From NCBI GenBank assembly GCA_044224905.1, contig JBGAJN010000001.1, positions 992,001-1,056,000 of the forward strand: 64,000 nt of DNA. The letters run 5' to 3'. The stretch comes from JBGAJN01 sp044224905. Its GTDB lineage: Bacteria > Verrucomicrobiota > Verrucomicrobiia > Limisphaerales > JBGAJN01. The notes under the pieces are model-generated. The model did not search any database and had not been told where the DNA came from. It worked only from the letters and a program-made list of their open reading frames with translations. Of this stretch, positions 63,266-64,000 are shown in pieces (position 1 is the first letter of the stretch; each line of letters starts with the position of its first letter). The translations under genes were made by a program, and so were the position numbers.

Positions 63266-64000
63266 ATGAAGACACTTTCGATTCGTCGCGTTCGCCAGTT
63301 GCTAGACAATCTGCGCCAACGCCGCGTGCTCGTCGTCGGCGACGTGATGCTCGACCAGTTCATCTACGGCCGCGTGAATCGGATTTCGCCCGAAGCCCCC
63401 GTGCCGGTGCTCGAGTTTCAGCGCGAGATTTCGATGCCTGGCGGTGCCGCCAACGTCGCGCGGAATCTCACCACGCTCGGGTCGCAAGTCAGTTTGCTCA
63501 GCGTCATCGGCCACGATGAAGCCGAAGCGAAGCTGGTGAACCTGCTCAAAGAAAACCGCATCGATAGCGACCATCTGCTGATCGACAAGCAACGCCACAC
63601 GAGCATCAAGACCCGCATCATCGCGCATCAGCAGCAAGTCGTGCGCGTCGATCGCGAGACTCAGGAAGAGTTGCCCGCCGCGCAAACGCAGGCGTTGCTC
63701 GACCGTTGTCTCAAACAACTCCCGCGCGTGGACGCGGTAATCGTCGGCGATTATGGCAAGGGCGTCGTCACCCAGCCGCTCCTCGATGAACTCAAGCGTC
63801 ATTGTCGCGAACGCGGCGTGTGGCTGAGCCTCGATCCCAAGCCGGTGCATCAATTGAATCTGCGCGGGCTTTCGCTGATCACGCCCAATCGCAAGGAAGC
63901 CTTCGAACTCGCTGGCGTGCCCGATGGCAAACGCGCGGCGGAACCCTTGCGCGACGCAAAGTTGCTCGCGGTGGCGGACAAGTTGTTGAATGAACTTCAG
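63266..64000 (+). CDS. D-glycero-beta-D-manno-heptose-7-phosphate kinase (RfaE1/HldE-type), cut by window end
   Basis: The gene begins 1 bp after the thiG stop and stays open to the end of the window (245 codons seen). The product starts MKTLSIRRVRQLLDNLRQRRV, then VLVVGDVMLDQFIYGRVNRIS and PGGAANVARNL, which are pfkB/ribokinase-type kinase motifs of RfaE domain I. This step feeds ADP-heptose synthesis for LPS inner core. Whether the cytidylyltransferase domain (domain II) is fused cannot be seen. The right end is truncated by the window. Confidence 0.9.
   Translation, partial: MKTLSIRRVRQLLDNLRQRRVLVVGDVMLDQFIYGRVNRISPEAPVPVLEFQREISMPGGAANVARNLTTLGSQVSLLSVIGHDEAEAKLVNLLKENRIDSDHLLIDKQRHTSIKTRIIAHQQQVVRVDRETQEELPAAQTQALLDRCLKQLPRVDAVIVGDYGKGVVTQPLLDELKRHCRERGVWLSLDPKPVHQLNLRGLSLITPNRKEAFELAGVPDGKRAAEPLRDAKLLAVADKLLNELQ

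Overview
The window is about 60% GC and looks like a chromosomal segment of a Verrucomicrobiota bacterium, probably near the Pedosphaera/Limisphaera group. This is inferred from family content only: a PEP-CTERM surface protein, an H-X9-DG prepilin-like protein, paired DUF1080 proteins, a CehA/McbA-type protein, a type I sulfatase, PQQ-type propellers and Tat-exported amidohydrolases occurring together. No insertion sequence, phage gene, rRNA or CRISPR array was found. One tRNA (Glu, UUC) is present.

Layout. 1-3.6 kb: a zinc alcohol dehydrogenase, a GspE/PilB-like ATPase and a GT21 glycosyltransferase. 3.6-8 kb: a cobalamin riboswitch with a possible terminator, followed by a co-directional run of exported proteins (PEP-CTERM protein, secreted protein, pseudopilin-like protein, PQQ-like propeller). 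8-12.5 kb: a minus-strand envelope/second-messenger operon, ATP-grasp-folP-cdaA-cdaR-glmM. 12.5-31.9 kb: mixed metabolism, with a DUF4118-PAS protein, VOC protein, outer-membrane barrel protein, two tandem S9 peptidases, a PLP lyase, a sulfatase, a DMT transporter, a SorAB-like sulfite dehydrogenase pair, a CehA/McbA-like protein, an acyltransferase and two ABC-2 permeases. 32-38.9 kb: a fused membrane/spermidine synthase-like protein, a degenerate 21-bp repeat array of roughly 470 bp, NfeD and FloA, two DUF1080 proteins and tRNA-Glu.

39-57 kb holds the most striking region. An ECF sigma factor gene at 45.4 kb is followed on the minus strand by two small zinc-finger proteins, a 66-aa protein, a YHS protein, a redoxin, DoxX, a DinB-like protein, a DedA/ATP-grasp fusion and an NRDE protein. 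In the other direction run an SDR dehydrogenase, two glucosidases, an aquaporin-like channel, a GMC oxidoreductase, DUF1622, several small membrane proteins and a Rieske/ferric-reductase-like protein. Seven sites with an identical architecture, (T/C)GTAAGG - 15 bp - CGAC, lie just upstream of genes here: the sigma gene itself, zinc-finger gene 2, the 66-aa gene, doxX, the SDR gene, the GMC gene, and a 66-aa membrane-protein gene at 60.5 kb next to a second, paralogous ECF sigma gene. I read this as the promoter of an ECF sigma regulon that couples alpha-glucan/sugar oxidation and membrane redox proteins to stress-type functions. Several of the sites sit so close to the ATG that the mRNAs would be leaderless.

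57-64 kb: a PAS/GAF sigma-54 activator, a STAS-like protein, the second ECF sigma factor, small secreted/membrane proteins, a strong intrinsic terminator, a Tat-lipoprotein amidohydrolase, thiG, and the start of an rfaE1/hldE-type kinase cut by the window end.
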